From Pararhodobacter sp. CCB-MM2 (GTDB lineage Bacteria > Pseudomonadota > Alphaproteobacteria > Rhodobacterales > Rhodobacteraceae): a DNA stretch of 64,000 nt. The stretch spans positions 110,337 through 174,336 of the forward strand of contig NZ_LRRR01000007.1 in NCBI RefSeq assembly GCF_001691415.1. The letters run 5' to 3'. The stretch's first letter is position 1; each line of letters opens with the position of its first letter. The position numbers were made by a program, and so were the translations under genes. This document shows positions 42,286 to 51,419 of the stretch, piece after piece. A model generated the notes under the pieces. It saw only the letters and a list, made by a program, of their open reading frames with translations. It ran no database searches and had not been told where the DNA came from.

Positions 42286-43092
42286 TCAGCCGATCGCCCG
42301 CGCCAGAAAACGTCGCGCCGCGTCATGGACACGCTTGAGCACGGCCTCCGATCCCTGATCCGCCGCCAGTGCCAGCATCGGCACCTCCAGCCCGACCGGC
42401 ACGTCGGATGGCATCGCGCGCAGGATCGCCGCAAGGTCGATCTGGCCGTCGCCGGGCGGCAGACGCTCGGCCCGCGCGGTGTGCAGAAGCTGGTCTTCCG
42501 AATAGGGCGCGGCGACGGGGGCGTCGCAGAGGTGCAGGAATGGCAGGCGGGCCGGATCGGTCACCTTCAACTGCGCCAGAGACGAGGCCGAGCGGTCGAA
42601 ATGCAGGCTGTCCACCAAGACACCGGCCCCGGTGCCCTCGGTCACCGTCAGCGCCGTCGCGAGATCGGGCACCACGGTCCACGGGAAGAACTCCAGCACC
42701 GTCCCCAGCCCGCGCTGACGGGCGCGGGCGCTGAAATCGGCTAGGGATTCGGCCAGTCGGGACAGATCGGGATCATAGGGCGCGCAGATCACCTGCGTGG
42801 CACCCAGCTCCGCCCCGGCATCGAGGAAGCCTTCCAGCGCCGACTGGTCCATGCCGGGCGTGATCTTCACGAATTCAATGTCCTGCACGCCGATCCCGGT
42901 CACCCGCAACGCGTCCTTCGTCGCCCGCATCATCGCCGCGTCGCGGTCCAGCGCATAGCCCGGCGTGGTCGGCGTGACCTGAATCAACCGCAAGCCCACC
43001 GCGTCGAAACCCACCCGCGCCGCGGCCTCGATCAAGGCGGGCGGCGGCAGGTCCAGCGCGGTCAGATGCGCGACAGAGACGCGGCGGGTCAT
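42286..43092 (-). CDS. Sugar phosphate isomerase/epimerase-like TIM barrel protein
   Basis: A 268-residue xylose-isomerase-like TIM barrel (AP_endonuc_2 fold). Metal-site candidates are Glu in LGTVLEFFPW, the Asp-x-x-His pair in VLVDSLHFDRS, FLHLCDAP and the final GLEVPM. Members include isomerases, epimerases, IolE-type dehydratases and 3-dehydroshikimate dehydratases. Its start overlaps the flavoprotein stop (43089-43092). The presence of a shikimate dehydrogenase across the divergent promoter makes a dehydroshikimate-type reaction worth considering, but sequence alone does not decide. Confidence 0.85.
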   Translation of the reverse strand: MTRRVSVAHLTALDLPPPALIEAAARVGFDAVGLRLIQVTPTTPGYALDRDAAMMRATKDALRVTGIGVQDIEFVKITPGMDQSALEGFLDAGAELGATQVICAPYDPDLSRLAESLADFSARARQRGLGTVLEFFPWTVVPDLATALTVTEGTGAGVLVDSLHFDRSASSLAQLKVTDPARLPFLHLCDAPVAAPYSEDQLLHTARAERLPPGDGQIDLAAILRAMPSDVPVGLEVPMLALAADQGSEAVLKRVHDAARRFLARAIG

Positions 43093-44771
43093 GCGCGCAC
43101 CCCCGCGGCGGTTTCGGCCGCGATGAAGCCGAAGGGCAGCGCCGGCCCGAGGGTGGTGCCCCCGGCCGGATAGAAGCCTCCGAAGGGGCTGGCGTTGTCG
43201 GTCCCCGCTGCGAACAGTCCGTCGATCACCGAACCATCGGCGCGCAAGACCTGCGCCCGACCATTGCAGCGCAGACCCGCGAAGGTGCCGAAGCTGCCCG
43301 GCTGGACCTCGACGGCGTAGAACGGCCCCTGCGCCAAGGGGGCAACGTTGGGGTTGGGCGAGACCTCAGGATCGCCCTGCAGCCGCATGTAGGCGCTGGT
43401 GCCACGCCCGAACGCCGGGTCCTCGCCCCGCGCGGCGTGGCGGTTCCACTCGGTGACGGTGGCGCTCAGCCCCTCGGGATCGATGCCGCAGGCCCGCGCC
43501 AGCTCGGCCACCGTCCCGCCGTGCTTCAGATAGCCCGAGCGCAACCATGCCCCGAACGGCACCGGCGCCGGACGTACGATCCCGAGGCCATAGCGCCGCA
43601 AGAAGCGGTGATCGCAGACCAGCCATGAGCGCGCCGGCTCCCCCTCGGGCACTGCGCGCAGCAGGGCGTCAACATAATCGTGGTAGCCCAAGCCTTCGTT
43701 ACAGAAGCGTTTTCCGTCAGCCAGAACGCCGATCACGCCGGGTTTGCCGCGGTCTATGATATGCGGGAACACGCCTTCGGACCCATCGGGCCAGCGCACG
43801 CGCGACACCGGACAGAAGGCAGCGGGACGCGCGAGATCGTCCTGCATCGCCGCGCCCAATGCCTCGGCCAAGGCGAGACCCTCGCCACGGGCGGAGGGGA
43901 CGGCAAGCGACAGATGCTCGCCATCGCGGGGGAAAGTCGCGGCGCGGCGGCTGGCGTCGTGGCCATAACCGCCGGTCGCCAGCACGACGCCATGACGGGC
44001 GGTCAGCACGGCGCCCTCGGCCAGCCGGACGCCGGTCACGCGGCCATCCTGCTCGATCAGTGCTGCCACCTCGGCCTCGGTCCGCAAGGCCACGCCAAGG
44101 TCCAGCGCCGAGCGCAAAAGCCGCGCGATCAGCGCATTGCCGTTGCGCAGGTCCATGCCGCGCCCGTGCAGCAGCATGTCCCGCTGGTGGCGCAGGACGC
44201 GCTTCGTCGCATGGGCAAAGGACCGGGCCGAGCGGGTCATGGTCATGAAGGCGCGCAGATCGGGGCCAGCCTGAATGGTCATCCCGTTGAAGCTGGTCTC
44301 GCGCAGGGGTTTCCGCAGCAGTGCCAAGGCCTTGCCCAGCCCTCGGCCGTCAAAGGGCTTGGCGATGACCGAGCGTCCGCCCATCCCCGCGCCGGGCTGG
44401 TGGCCATAGGTATCCGGGATCGCCGCGCCGGGGTCGAACTGCAGCGCGGTGCGGCCCTCGAAGAAGCCGACCATGCGTGGCGCGGCCTCAAGAAAGGCAT
44501 CGACCTTCTCGGCGTTGAAATGGTTGCCGGTGACGGCCTGCAGATAGCTGCGCGGCCCCTCGGGGCCCTCAACGATGCCGGCCCGCTGGCAAACCGGGTT
44601 GCCGGGCGCCCAGATCCAGCCGCCGGACCACGCGGTGGTGCCGCCCAACACGCGCTCCTTCTCCAGCAGGCAGACGCGCAGGCCCAGAGCCGCCGCCGTC
44701 ACCGCCGCCGACATCCCGCCGGCGCCCGAGCCGATCACCAACAGGTCGAACGCATCCTCATCGCTACCCAT
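43089..44771 (-). CDS. FAD-dependent dehydrogenase (fumarate reductase/3-ketosteroid dehydrogenase-like)
   Basis: A 560-residue flavoprotein. FAD motif VIGSGAGGMSAAVTAAALG lies at residues 11-29, followed by GGTTAWSGGWIWAPGNP near 43-60, a mid-sequence LATGGYGHDASRR and the C-terminal FAD-closing GLFAAGTDNASPFGGFYPAGGTTLGPALPFG near 520-550. This matches the FAD_binding_2 family that includes flavocytochrome c/fumarate reductase and KstD-type Delta1-dehydrogenases, which introduce or reduce C=C bonds next to a carbonyl. The start at 44771 places the FAD motif at the normal distance. It is divergent from the TTT importer with a complex operator region between. Confidence 0.9.
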   Translation of the reverse strand: MGSDEDAFDLLVIGSGAGGMSAAVTAAALGLRVCLLEKERVLGGTTAWSGGWIWAPGNPVCQRAGIVEGPEGPRSYLQAVTGNHFNAEKVDAFLEAAPRMVGFFEGRTALQFDPGAAIPDTYGHQPGAGMGGRSVIAKPFDGRGLGKALALLRKPLRETSFNGMTIQAGPDLRAFMTMTRSARSFAHATKRVLRHQRDMLLHGRGMDLRNGNALIARLLRSALDLGVALRTEAEVAALIEQDGRVTGVRLAEGAVLTARHGVVLATGGYGHDASRRAATFPRDGEHLSLAVPSARGEGLALAEALGAAMQDDLARPAAFCPVSRVRWPDGSEGVFPHIIDRGKPGVIGVLADGKRFCNEGLGYHDYVDALLRAVPEGEPARSWLVCDHRFLRRYGLGIVRPAPVPFGAWLRSGYLKHGGTVAELARACGIDPEGLSATVTEWNRHAARGEDPAFGRGTSAYMRLQGDPEVSPNPNVAPLAQGPFYAVEVQPGSFGTFAGLRCNGRAQVLRADGSVIDGLFAAGTDNASPFGGFYPAGGTTLGPALPFGFIAAETAAGVRA

Positions 44772-44833
44772 AACGCCCCCAAACGCAGGCCGGACTCCTC
44801 CCGGCTTTGCCCAAGGGTTCCAAACCGCCAAGC

Positions 44834-44942
44834 TAACGTCAAATGCCCTGATCGCCGGTGGCGTAACATGACGTTATCCCACCAGATCTCGGACCATCAT
44901 AACATCACGTTACGGTGGATGACCTTTGGGCATTTGACGTTA
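44834..44942. promoter_or_regulatory. Operator array between flavoprotein operon and TTT importer operon
   Basis: The 254-bp divergent region contains a perfect 15-bp inverted repeat: 44834-44848 starts TAACGTCA and its exact complement at 44928-44942 ends TGACGTTA. Between these lie two nearly identical 13-bp dyads, TAACATGACGTTA (44864-44876) and TAACATCACGTTA (44900-44912), 36 bp apart. The half-site TSACGTTA/TAACRTSA thus recurs at least four times. The layout suggests one dimeric repressor binding several sites with possible looping. No regulator gene is adjacent. Confidence 0.7.
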
Positions 44943-45025
44943 CTGTCCCGGACGGGGAAACTTTTGCCATGACGGGGCCTGGAGAGGTGATTCCCCGGTC
45001 ATGTGACATCGTCTGGGAGGACAGC

Positions 45026-46030
45026 ATGCGTACTATCGTCTTTGGCGCCATGACGGCGCTGGCTTTCGGAGCAACCGCCGTTTCGGCGCAGGATTACCCG
45101 AGCCGCGAGATTCAGGGCATCATCCAGTGGGGGGCCGGTGGCTCGACCGACACGGTGATGCGGTCGGTCACGCCCCATGCCGAGGAAGTGCTCGGCGGCA
45201 CCGTGGTGATGCAGAACATGACCGGCGCCGTGGGCGCCATCGCCCTGAACTACGTCGCCGATGCCGAGGCTGACGGCTACACCGTGCTGATGGGCGCCGA
45301 GAACCCGATGCTCTATCGCACCATGGGTCTGGGTGAGCGCGATTATTCGGAATTCGTGCCGATCAACCTGCTGGCCCGCGGCACGCCGATCCTCGTCGCC
45401 GGTCCCGACGCGCCCTATTCGACCTATGCCGAGCTGATGGCCTATATCGCCGAGCATCCGGGCGAGGTACGCTTCGGCTCGACCGGTCCGGGCGGCCTGC
45501 CGTCGGTCATCACCGCGATGATGCAGTCGGTCGAGGGTGAGCTCGACGTGATCTTCGTCCCCTATGACGGCGACGGCCCCGCGCTGACCGCCCTGCAGGG
45601 CGGCGCCATCGACGTGATGCCCGCCGTTCTGGGCGCCGCGATCGAGAACATCCGCGCCGGCACCATGAAGCCGCTGGCGATCTTCGACACCGAGCGCAAC
45701 GAGCGTCTGCCCGACGTCGCCACTGCCGTCGAAGGCAACGAGGGCTATTCGACCTATCTGCCCTGGGGCCCGTTCTTCGGCGTCTTCGTGCATGAGGGCA
45801 CCCCGGACGAGGCCGTGACCGCCCTGACCGCCGCCTATGCCCAAGCCGCCGAGGCCGAGGATTTCCGCGCCCTGATGGATACCCGCGGCTTCACGATGAT
45901 GAACATCTCGGGCGATGAGGCCCGCGAGTTCCTCGCCGCCTGGCAGTCGACCACCGCCTGGCTGATGCAGGAAGCCGGTCTCGCCGTGAACAACCCGGCT
46001 GATCTGGGCATCCCGCGTCCGGGCGAGTGA
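45026..46030 (+). CDS. tctC: Tripartite tricarboxylate transporter binding protein (TctC/Bug)
   Basis: A 334-residue periplasmic binding protein. The start at 45026 follows GGGAGGACAGC and gives a signal peptide ending TAVSAQ. The mature N-terminus YPSREIQGIIQWGAGGSTDTVMRSVTP is the Bug-family hallmark, with VMQNMTGAVGAIALNYVADAEADGYTVLMG following. Bug proteins deliver carboxylates (tricarboxylates, aromatic or cyclic acids, amino acids) to TctAB. It is the first gene of a + strand operon ending with the methyltransferase-like gene. Confidence 0.94.
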   Translation: MRTIVFGAMTALAFGATAVSAQDYPSREIQGIIQWGAGGSTDTVMRSVTPHAEEVLGGTVVMQNMTGAVGAIALNYVADAEADGYTVLMGAENPMLYRTMGLGERDYSEFVPINLLARGTPILVAGPDAPYSTYAELMAYIAEHPGEVRFGSTGPGGLPSVITAMMQSVEGELDVIFVPYDGDGPALTALQGGAIDVMPAVLGAAIENIRAGTMKPLAIFDTERNERLPDVATAVEGNEGYSTYLPWGPFFGVFVHEGTPDEAVTALTAAYAQAAEAEDFRALMDTRGFTMMNISGDEAREFLAAWQSTTAWLMQEAGLAVNNPADLGIPRPGE

Positions 46031-46163
46031 TCCGCTGATCCGACAATGATCCGGCGCGGCCCCGCTGTCGCGCCGGATCCCTCCTTGGACGCACGGTCGA
46101 CCGCCCCGCGCCTTTGCGCGCCCGCCGGTCCCGCGTCCCCCCTTCACCGTCAGGGAAGCGCCG

Positions 46164-46739
46164 ATGTCTGTCCAACCCGATCCCGAATCCGACCGCGCCC
46201 GCGAGGGCTCGTCCGACGCGACGCCCGGCGGTCTGCCCGAATTCCGCCGCCCCGGCGAGCTGGCCTTCGCCGTCTTCCTCGCGCTGGCCTCGGCGGGGCT
46301 GTTGTTCAGCGCCCATGACATCGCGGGTTTCCGCGCCCTGTCCTCACCGGGCGCGATCCCGATGGCGACCACGGCGGCGATGCTGGTCACGGCCCTGCTG
46401 GTCCTGTGGAAGACCGCCCGCCAGCCGAAAACCGGGGACGAGACGCTGCGCATCGCCGTCTTCCCGGCCTCGGTCATCGCCATGGCCGTGCTGCTGATCG
46501 GCTACGCCTTGTTGTTGAAACCGCTGGGTTTCCTGCCGACCTCGGCGCTGTTCCTGTTCATTGCGATCAAGCTCCTGTCGGGCCGGTCGATTGTTTTCAC
46601 CGGCGTGGTCACACTGGCCAGCGTGATCGGCATCTGGCTGATCTTCCGCATCGTCTTCACCGTGCTGATGCCCGCCGGCATCGTGCCTGAGGCCGAGATC
46701 ATTCAGATCTTCCGCGACCTGTTCAACGGAGGCGCCTGA
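46164..46739 (+). CDS. tctB: Tripartite tricarboxylate transporter small permease (TctB)
   Basis: A 191-residue membrane protein with four hydrophobic helices after a hydrophilic start of about 35 residues (PGELAFAVFLALASAGLLF, GAIPMATTAAMLVTALLVLW, VIAMAVLLIGYALLLKPLGFLPTSALFLFIAIKLL, VVTLASVIGIWLIFRIVF). The KPLGFLPTS motif is characteristic of TctB. It starts 133 bp after the binding-protein stop and is separated from tctA by a single base. Confidence 0.9.
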   Translation: MSVQPDPESDRAREGSSDATPGGLPEFRRPGELAFAVFLALASAGLLFSAHDIAGFRALSSPGAIPMATTAAMLVTALLVLWKTARQPKTGDETLRIAVFPASVIAMAVLLIGYALLLKPLGFLPTSALFLFIAIKLLSGRSIVFTGVVTLASVIGIWLIFRIVFTVLMPAGIVPEAEIIQIFRDLFNGGA

Positions 46740-46740
46740 C

Positions 46741-48234
46741 ATGTCCGCGCTGATGGATTTCCTCACCGTCTTCACCCAGCCGCAGCTTCTGTTGCTGGTG
46801 GGTCTGGGCACCTTCGCCGGCGTCTATGTCGGCGCGATCCCGGGTCTGTCGGTCACCATGGCCGTGTCGATCCTGATCTCCTTCACCTTCGCTTGGGACG
46901 TCTATCCGGCGATCTCGCTGATGATCGGCATCTATATGGGCGGGGTCTATGGCGGCTCGCGCACGGCGATCCTGCTGAATATCCCCGGCGCCCCTTCGGC
47001 CATCGCCACGGCCTTAGACGGCTACCCGATGGCGCAGAAGGGCGAGGCCGGGACGGCCATCGGCGTGACCACGGTCATGTCCTTCTTCGGCGGCTTCATC
47101 GGTATCCTCGTCTTGGCCGCTGCCGCGCCCGCCGTGTCGGGCTTCGCTTTGCGCTTCCAGCCGCGCGACTACATGCTGCTGGCGGTGCTGGGGATCCTGC
47201 TGGTGGGCTCGCTGTCGTCCGGGTCGCTCCTGAAAGGCATCTTCGCGGGTGCCTTCGGCATTGCCATCGGCTCTGTCGGCATGGACCCGCTGACCTTCAC
47301 CCCGCGCTTCACCTTCGACCAGCCGATGCTGCGCGGCGGGATCAACTTCATCGCGGTGATGATCGGCATGTTCGGCGTCTCGGAGGTGCTTCTGCAGCTC
47401 CATCACGTCAACACCCCGGCCGTCCGGCAGAAGATCAGCCGGATCGTGCCCTCGTTCGGGACGATCAAGCGCTACCTGCCGCTGTCGCTGCAAACCTCGT
47501 TCATCGGCGTGATCATCGGCGCGCTGCCCGGCACTGGCGGCGACATCGCCGCGCTGATGTCCTACGACCACGCGAAGCGCATCACCAAGAACCCCGAGAC
47601 CCCCTTCGGGGAGGGCGCGATGGAGGGGCTCGTGGCGCCCGAATCCGCCAACAATGCCGCGGTGGGCGGGGCCTTCATCCCGATGATGACGCTGGGCATT
47701 CCCGGCGACGCGGTGACCGCGATCATGATCGGCGCGCTGTTCATCCACGGCCTCAACCCCGGCCCGATGCTGATGATCGACCACCCGGACATGTTCTGGT
47801 TCATCGTCGGCGCGCTGGTGACCGCCAACTTCTTCATGCTGATCTTCGGCCTGACCGGCATCCGGCTTTTCGTGAAGATCGTCGAGATCCCGCGCGCCGT
47901 GCTGATCCCGCTGATCATGCTGCTGTCGATCGTCGGCGCCTATGCGGTGAACAACTCGATCACCGATGTCTACTGGATGCTCGGCTTCGGCGTGTTCGGC
48001 TATTTCATGCGGCTCTACGGCTACCCGCTGGGGCCGGTGATCCTCGGCGTGATCCTGTCGCGACTGCTCGATGACAACTGGCGCCGGGCGATCATCTCGG
48101 AACGCGAGGATCTGGGGCGCTTCTTCTCGGGCATCTTCCACTCGCCGCTCTCGACGGTGCTGCTGCTGGCCGTGGTGCTGATCTTCGTCAGCCAGACCCC
48201 GCTCTGGCGCCTGATCCGCCGCCGGAAGGCCTGA
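46741..48234 (+). CDS. tctA: Tripartite tricarboxylate transporter large permease (TctA)
   Basis: A 497-residue polytopic permease. It has the TctA N-terminal core GTFAGVYVGAIPGLSVTMAVSILISFTF, YMGGVYGGSRTAILLNIPGAPSAIATALDGYPMAQKGEAGTAIG near 62-105, GALPGTGGDIAALMSYDHAKR near 260 and VAPESANNAAVGGAFIPMMTLGIPGDAV near 297-325. Length is normal. It forms the carboxylate:proton/sodium symporter with TctB and TctC. Confidence 0.95.
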   Translation: MSALMDFLTVFTQPQLLLLVGLGTFAGVYVGAIPGLSVTMAVSILISFTFAWDVYPAISLMIGIYMGGVYGGSRTAILLNIPGAPSAIATALDGYPMAQKGEAGTAIGVTTVMSFFGGFIGILVLAAAAPAVSGFALRFQPRDYMLLAVLGILLVGSLSSGSLLKGIFAGAFGIAIGSVGMDPLTFTPRFTFDQPMLRGGINFIAVMIGMFGVSEVLLQLHHVNTPAVRQKISRIVPSFGTIKRYLPLSLQTSFIGVIIGALPGTGGDIAALMSYDHAKRITKNPETPFGEGAMEGLVAPESANNAAVGGAFIPMMTLGIPGDAVTAIMIGALFIHGLNPGPMLMIDHPDMFWFIVGALVTANFFMLIFGLTGIRLFVKIVEIPRAVLIPLIMLLSIVGAYAVNNSITDVYWMLGFGVFGYFMRLYGYPLGPVILGVILSRLLDDNWRRAIISEREDLGRFFSGIFHSPLSTVLLLAVVLIFVSQTPLWRLIRRRKA

Positions 48235-48236
48235 GC

Positions 48237-49274
48237 ATGTCCCGCCTGCCCATCGCCGTGGTCGGGGCCGGAGCCATCGGCCGCAAGCATGCGGCGGCTC
48301 TGGCACAAAGCGACAAGGCCCGCCTCGCCGCCATCGTCGATCCCGCGCCGGGCGCGGCGGCGCTGGCCTCGGCGCAGGGGGTGGCGCATGTCACCTCGCT
48401 GGCCGATCTGCCGCCTGAGACACGCGGTGTGATCCTTGCCACGCCGACCGGGCTGCACCTGCCGCAGGCCTTGGGCTGCATCGCGCGCGGCCTGCCGGTG
48501 CTGGTGGAGAAGCCGGTGACCGCCACCGCCGCCGAGGCCGCCGAACTGGTCGCCGCCGCCGGGGCCGAGGGGGTGCCGGTCCTCGTCGGCCACCACCGTC
48601 GCCACAACCCCCGCATCGCCGCCGCGAAACAGGCGCTGGCCGAGGGGCTGCTGGGCCGGGTGATTGCCGCCCATGTCTCGGTGCTGCTGTGCAAGCCCGA
48701 CGATTACTTCCTGCCCGACTGGCGGCGTCAGGCCGGAGCCGGGCCGATCCTGACCAACCTGATACACGAGGTCGACACCCTGCGTCACCTGCTGGGCGAG
48801 GTGGCCGAGGTTCAGGCGCTCTCCTCCAACGCCGTGCGTGGCCATGCCGTCGAGGACAGCGCCGCCGCCTTGTTGCGGATGGAGAGCGGGGCCTTGGTGA
48901 CCATCTCCGTTTCGGACGCGGCAGCGGCACCCTGGTCGTGGGAGCTGACGGCGGGCGAGAACCCGGATTACCCGGTGACCGGCCAATCCTGCCTGACCCT
49001 CTCCGGCACGCGGGCGTCGATGGAGCTGCCGTCCCTGCGGATCTGGCGCCCCGATGGCCCGTTGAGCTGGTTCACCCCCATGGCGACCGAGACGCTGCCG
49101 GTCACGCAAATCGACCCGCTGGTCGCGCAGATCGACCATTTCACCGCGGTGATCCGCGGGCAGGCGGTGCCTTTGGTGACGGCCTCGGATGCGGCGGCCT
49201 CGCTGGGCGTGGTCGAGGCTATCGCCCGCGCCGCGCAGGTCGAGAGATTTCAAACGGAAGGAATGGCCTCATGA
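48237..49274 (+). CDS. Gfo/Idh/MocA-family oxidoreductase
   Basis: A 345-residue NAD(P)-dependent dehydrogenase. The Rossmann motif is VVGAGAIGRKHAAAL at residues 8-22, LVEKPVTATAAEA near 88 contains the family's EKP catalytic-site motif, and GPILTNLIHEVDTLRHLLGEV near 165-185 is the active-site His/Asp region. Members oxidise cyclic polyols, sugars and quinate-like compounds. It begins 2 bp after tctA and overlaps the shikimate-dehydrogenase gene by 4 bp, so it probably acts on the imported compound. Confidence 0.9.
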   Translation: MSRLPIAVVGAGAIGRKHAAALAQSDKARLAAIVDPAPGAAALASAQGVAHVTSLADLPPETRGVILATPTGLHLPQALGCIARGLPVLVEKPVTATAAEAAELVAAAGAEGVPVLVGHHRRHNPRIAAAKQALAEGLLGRVIAAHVSVLLCKPDDYFLPDWRRQAGAGPILTNLIHEVDTLRHLLGEVAEVQALSSNAVRGHAVEDSAAALLRMESGALVTISVSDAAAAPWSWELTAGENPDYPVTGQSCLTLSGTRASMELPSLRIWRPDGPLSWFTPMATETLPVTQIDPLVAQIDHFTAVIRGQAVPLVTASDAAASLGVVEAIARAAQVERFQTEGMAS

Positions 49275-50104
49275 GCCTCAAACTGGGCCTCATCGGCGAC
49301 AATATCGCACGCTCGCGCTCGCCCCTGCTGCACCGCCTCGCCGGGGAGCAGAACGGCCTCTCGGTGCAATACGACCGGCTGATCCCGCGCGACATGGGCG
49401 AGGATTTCGACACCGTCTTCGACAGCTGCGCCGGGCGTGGCTATCGCGGCATCAACGTCACCTATCCCTACAAGGAGCTGGCGGCGAAGAAGGTCCGCAT
49501 CGACGATCCGATGGTCCGGGCGATCGGCGCGGTGAATACCGTCCTGTTCGACGCGGGCGGCCCGGTCGGACAAAGCACGGATTATACGGGCTTTCTGGCG
49601 GCCTACCGGCAGGTCCGGGGCGCGGCGCTGCCGGGCATCTGCTGCCTGATCGGCACCGGCGGCGTCGGGCGCGCGCTGGCCTTCGGTCTGGTCGAGCTGG
49701 GCGCGACCGAGGTCCGGCTCGTGGACCGCGACGCCGCCAAGGCACAGGCGCTGGCCGAGGATCTGGCGGGCTTGGGCAAATCGGTGACCATCCGCGTCGA
49801 CACCGATGCCACCAAGGCCGCCGAGGGCGCGCAGGGTCTTCTCAACGGCACCCCGGTCGGCATGGTCGGCTATGGTGGCACACCGCTGCCGGCCTCGGCC
49901 ATGGCGGGTGCGGAATGGGCCTTTGACGCCGTCTACACCCCCGTCGACACCCAATTCCTGCATGACGCCGAGGCCGCCGGTCTGCAGACCATCTCAGGCT
50001 ACGAGCTGTTCTTCTACCAAGGCGTGCAGGCCTGGACGCTGTTCTCGGGCCTGTCCACGGATGAGACAGCGATGCGCGAAGGCTTGGCGGCAAGCGGCGA
50101 CTGA
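49271..50104 (+). CDS. Shikimate/quinate dehydrogenase (AroE-like)
   Basis: A 277-residue AroE-family protein. The substrate-binding N-terminal domain reads LGLIGDNIARSRSPLLHRLAG (SxS motif), GINVTYPYKELAAK near 71-84 with the catalytic Lys, and IGAVNTVLFD near 96. The NADP domain has CLIGTGGVGRALAFGLVELGA near 130. Position in a transporter operon with a second dehydrogenase, a TIM barrel and a flavoprotein suggests a catabolic rather than biosynthetic paralogue, possibly for quinate or shikimate (inference). Confidence 0.9.
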   Translation: MSLKLGLIGDNIARSRSPLLHRLAGEQNGLSVQYDRLIPRDMGEDFDTVFDSCAGRGYRGINVTYPYKELAAKKVRIDDPMVRAIGAVNTVLFDAGGPVGQSTDYTGFLAAYRQVRGAALPGICCLIGTGGVGRALAFGLVELGATEVRLVDRDAAKAQALAEDLAGLGKSVTIRVDTDATKAAEGAQGLLNGTPVGMVGYGGTPLPASAMAGAEWAFDAVYTPVDTQFLHDAEAAGLQTISGYELFFYQGVQAWTLFSGLSTDETAMREGLAASGD

Positions 50105-50229
50105 CCTTTCGCCCGATCACCCTCGGCTTTCCCGGCGATCCGCCCTATATCCCCCTTGTCCGGCGCGGGAGAGAGGTGCCGGATGCGCCGGGCCCGTCCG
50201 GCCCCCACAGGAATTGACCGAGGAAGACC

Positions 50230-51330
50230 ATGTCCGATTTCACCCCCCCGTTCCGCGCCGACCATGTCGGCAGCCTGCTGCGCCCGGCCGCGATTGCCGA
50301 GGCCCGCAAGGCCGGACTGACCGGCGCGGCCCTGCGCGAGATCGAGGACCGGGAAATCCCCGCGCTGATCAAGATGCAGGAGGAGGTCGGCCTCAAGGTC
50401 GTCACCGACGGCGAGGCGCGCCGGGCCTTCTGGCACTACGACTTCATGGGCATGCTCGACGGGCTGGACATCATCGAGACCGGCTCGGACACGCTGGGCT
50501 TCAAGGGCGCCACGGTCACGCAGATCGCGCAGGTCAACGGCCCGCTCGACTTCCCGGCCGATCACCCGATGCTGGAGCATTTCCAGTTCGTGGCCCAGAA
50601 CACCAAGGTCTGCCCGAAGATCTCGATCCCCGGCCCCTCGGCCGTGCATTTCCGCGTGACGCCCTCGACTAACAAGCACGCGCCCTATGCCGATCAAGAC
50701 CTGTTCATGGCCGATATTGCCAAGACCTACCGCAAGGCGGTGCAGGCCTTCTACGATGCCGGCTGCCGCTATCTGCAGCTCGATGACATCTTCTTTGCCT
50801 ATCTCGGCGATGAGAACCAGCGCGAGATCCGCCGCCAGATGGGGCAGGCCCCCGACCGCCTGATCAAGCAATATGCCTGGATGCTGGAAGAGGCGATCAA
50901 GGACCGCCCCGCCGACATGCTGATCGGCATGCATATGTGCCGCGGCAACTTCCGTTCGACCTTCGTGGCGACGGGTGGCTATGACGCGGCGGCGGATGCG
51001 ATCTTCAACCAGACCAGCGTCGATGTCTATTTCATGGAATACGACAGCGAACGCGCCGGGGGGCTGGAGCCGCTGCGCCTGCTGCCGAAGGGCAACAAAC
51101 GCGTTCTGCCGGGCTTCATCACCACCAAGACCCCGCAGCTGGAAAGCCTCGACGATCTGAAGCGCCAATTCGACGCGGCGTCGAAATTCGTCGACATGGA
51201 CCAGCTGGGCATCGCCCCGCAATGCGGCTTTGCCTCGACCGAGGAAGGCAATGACCTGACCGTCGACGATCAGCGCCGCAAGCTGGAGCTGGTGGTGAAA
51301 ACCGCCGAGGCGCTGTGGGGCGAGGCCTGA
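50230..51330 (+). CDS. MetE-like cobalamin-independent methionine synthase family II protein
   Basis: A 366-residue protein corresponding to the C-terminal catalytic half of MetE, as in YxjG/YxjH-type stand-alone methyltransferases. It shows FRADHVGSLLRP at the N-terminus, QLDDIFFAYLGDENQ, the zinc-ligand region GMHMCRGNFRS near 238-248, and QCGFAST near 337 with the second ligand Cys. It lacks the folate-binding N-terminal half, so the methyl donor is unlikely to be methyl-THF-triglutamate. The ATG follows GAGGAAGACC, 125 bp after the AroE-like gene. An intrinsic terminator follows. Confidence 0.88.
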   Translation: MSDFTPPFRADHVGSLLRPAAIAEARKAGLTGAALREIEDREIPALIKMQEEVGLKVVTDGEARRAFWHYDFMGMLDGLDIIETGSDTLGFKGATVTQIAQVNGPLDFPADHPMLEHFQFVAQNTKVCPKISIPGPSAVHFRVTPSTNKHAPYADQDLFMADIAKTYRKAVQAFYDAGCRYLQLDDIFFAYLGDENQREIRRQMGQAPDRLIKQYAWMLEEAIKDRPADMLIGMHMCRGNFRSTFVATGGYDAAADAIFNQTSVDVYFMEYDSERAGGLEPLRLLPKGNKRVLPGFITTKTPQLESLDDLKRQFDAASKFVDMDQLGIAPQCGFASTEEGNDLTVDDQRRKLELVVKTAEALWGEA

Positions 51331-51367
51331 TCCACAGGCCGCCCGAAAAGGGCCGGATCTAATAAAC

Positions 51368-51405
51368 GGGGGCGGGGCCGACATGCGGCTCCGCCCCCTT
51401 TTCGT
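51368..51405 (+). terminator. Intrinsic terminator of the TTT operon
   Basis: A 13-bp GC-rich stem (51368-51380 with 51386-51398, one G-T pair) with a 5-base loop is followed by TTTTCGTTT. It is 38 bp after the MetE-like stop and ends the + strand operon before the convergent decarboxylase gene. Confidence 0.8.
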
Positions 51406-51419
51406 TTCGCAGGTGCCGG

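Noticed and set aside
50105..50229. Hairpin-rich leader before the MetE-like gene considered as a SAM riboswitch
   Set aside because: A CCGGCGC/GCGCCGG stem (50160-50191) is present, but no SAM-I/II/SAH conserved core could be recognised.
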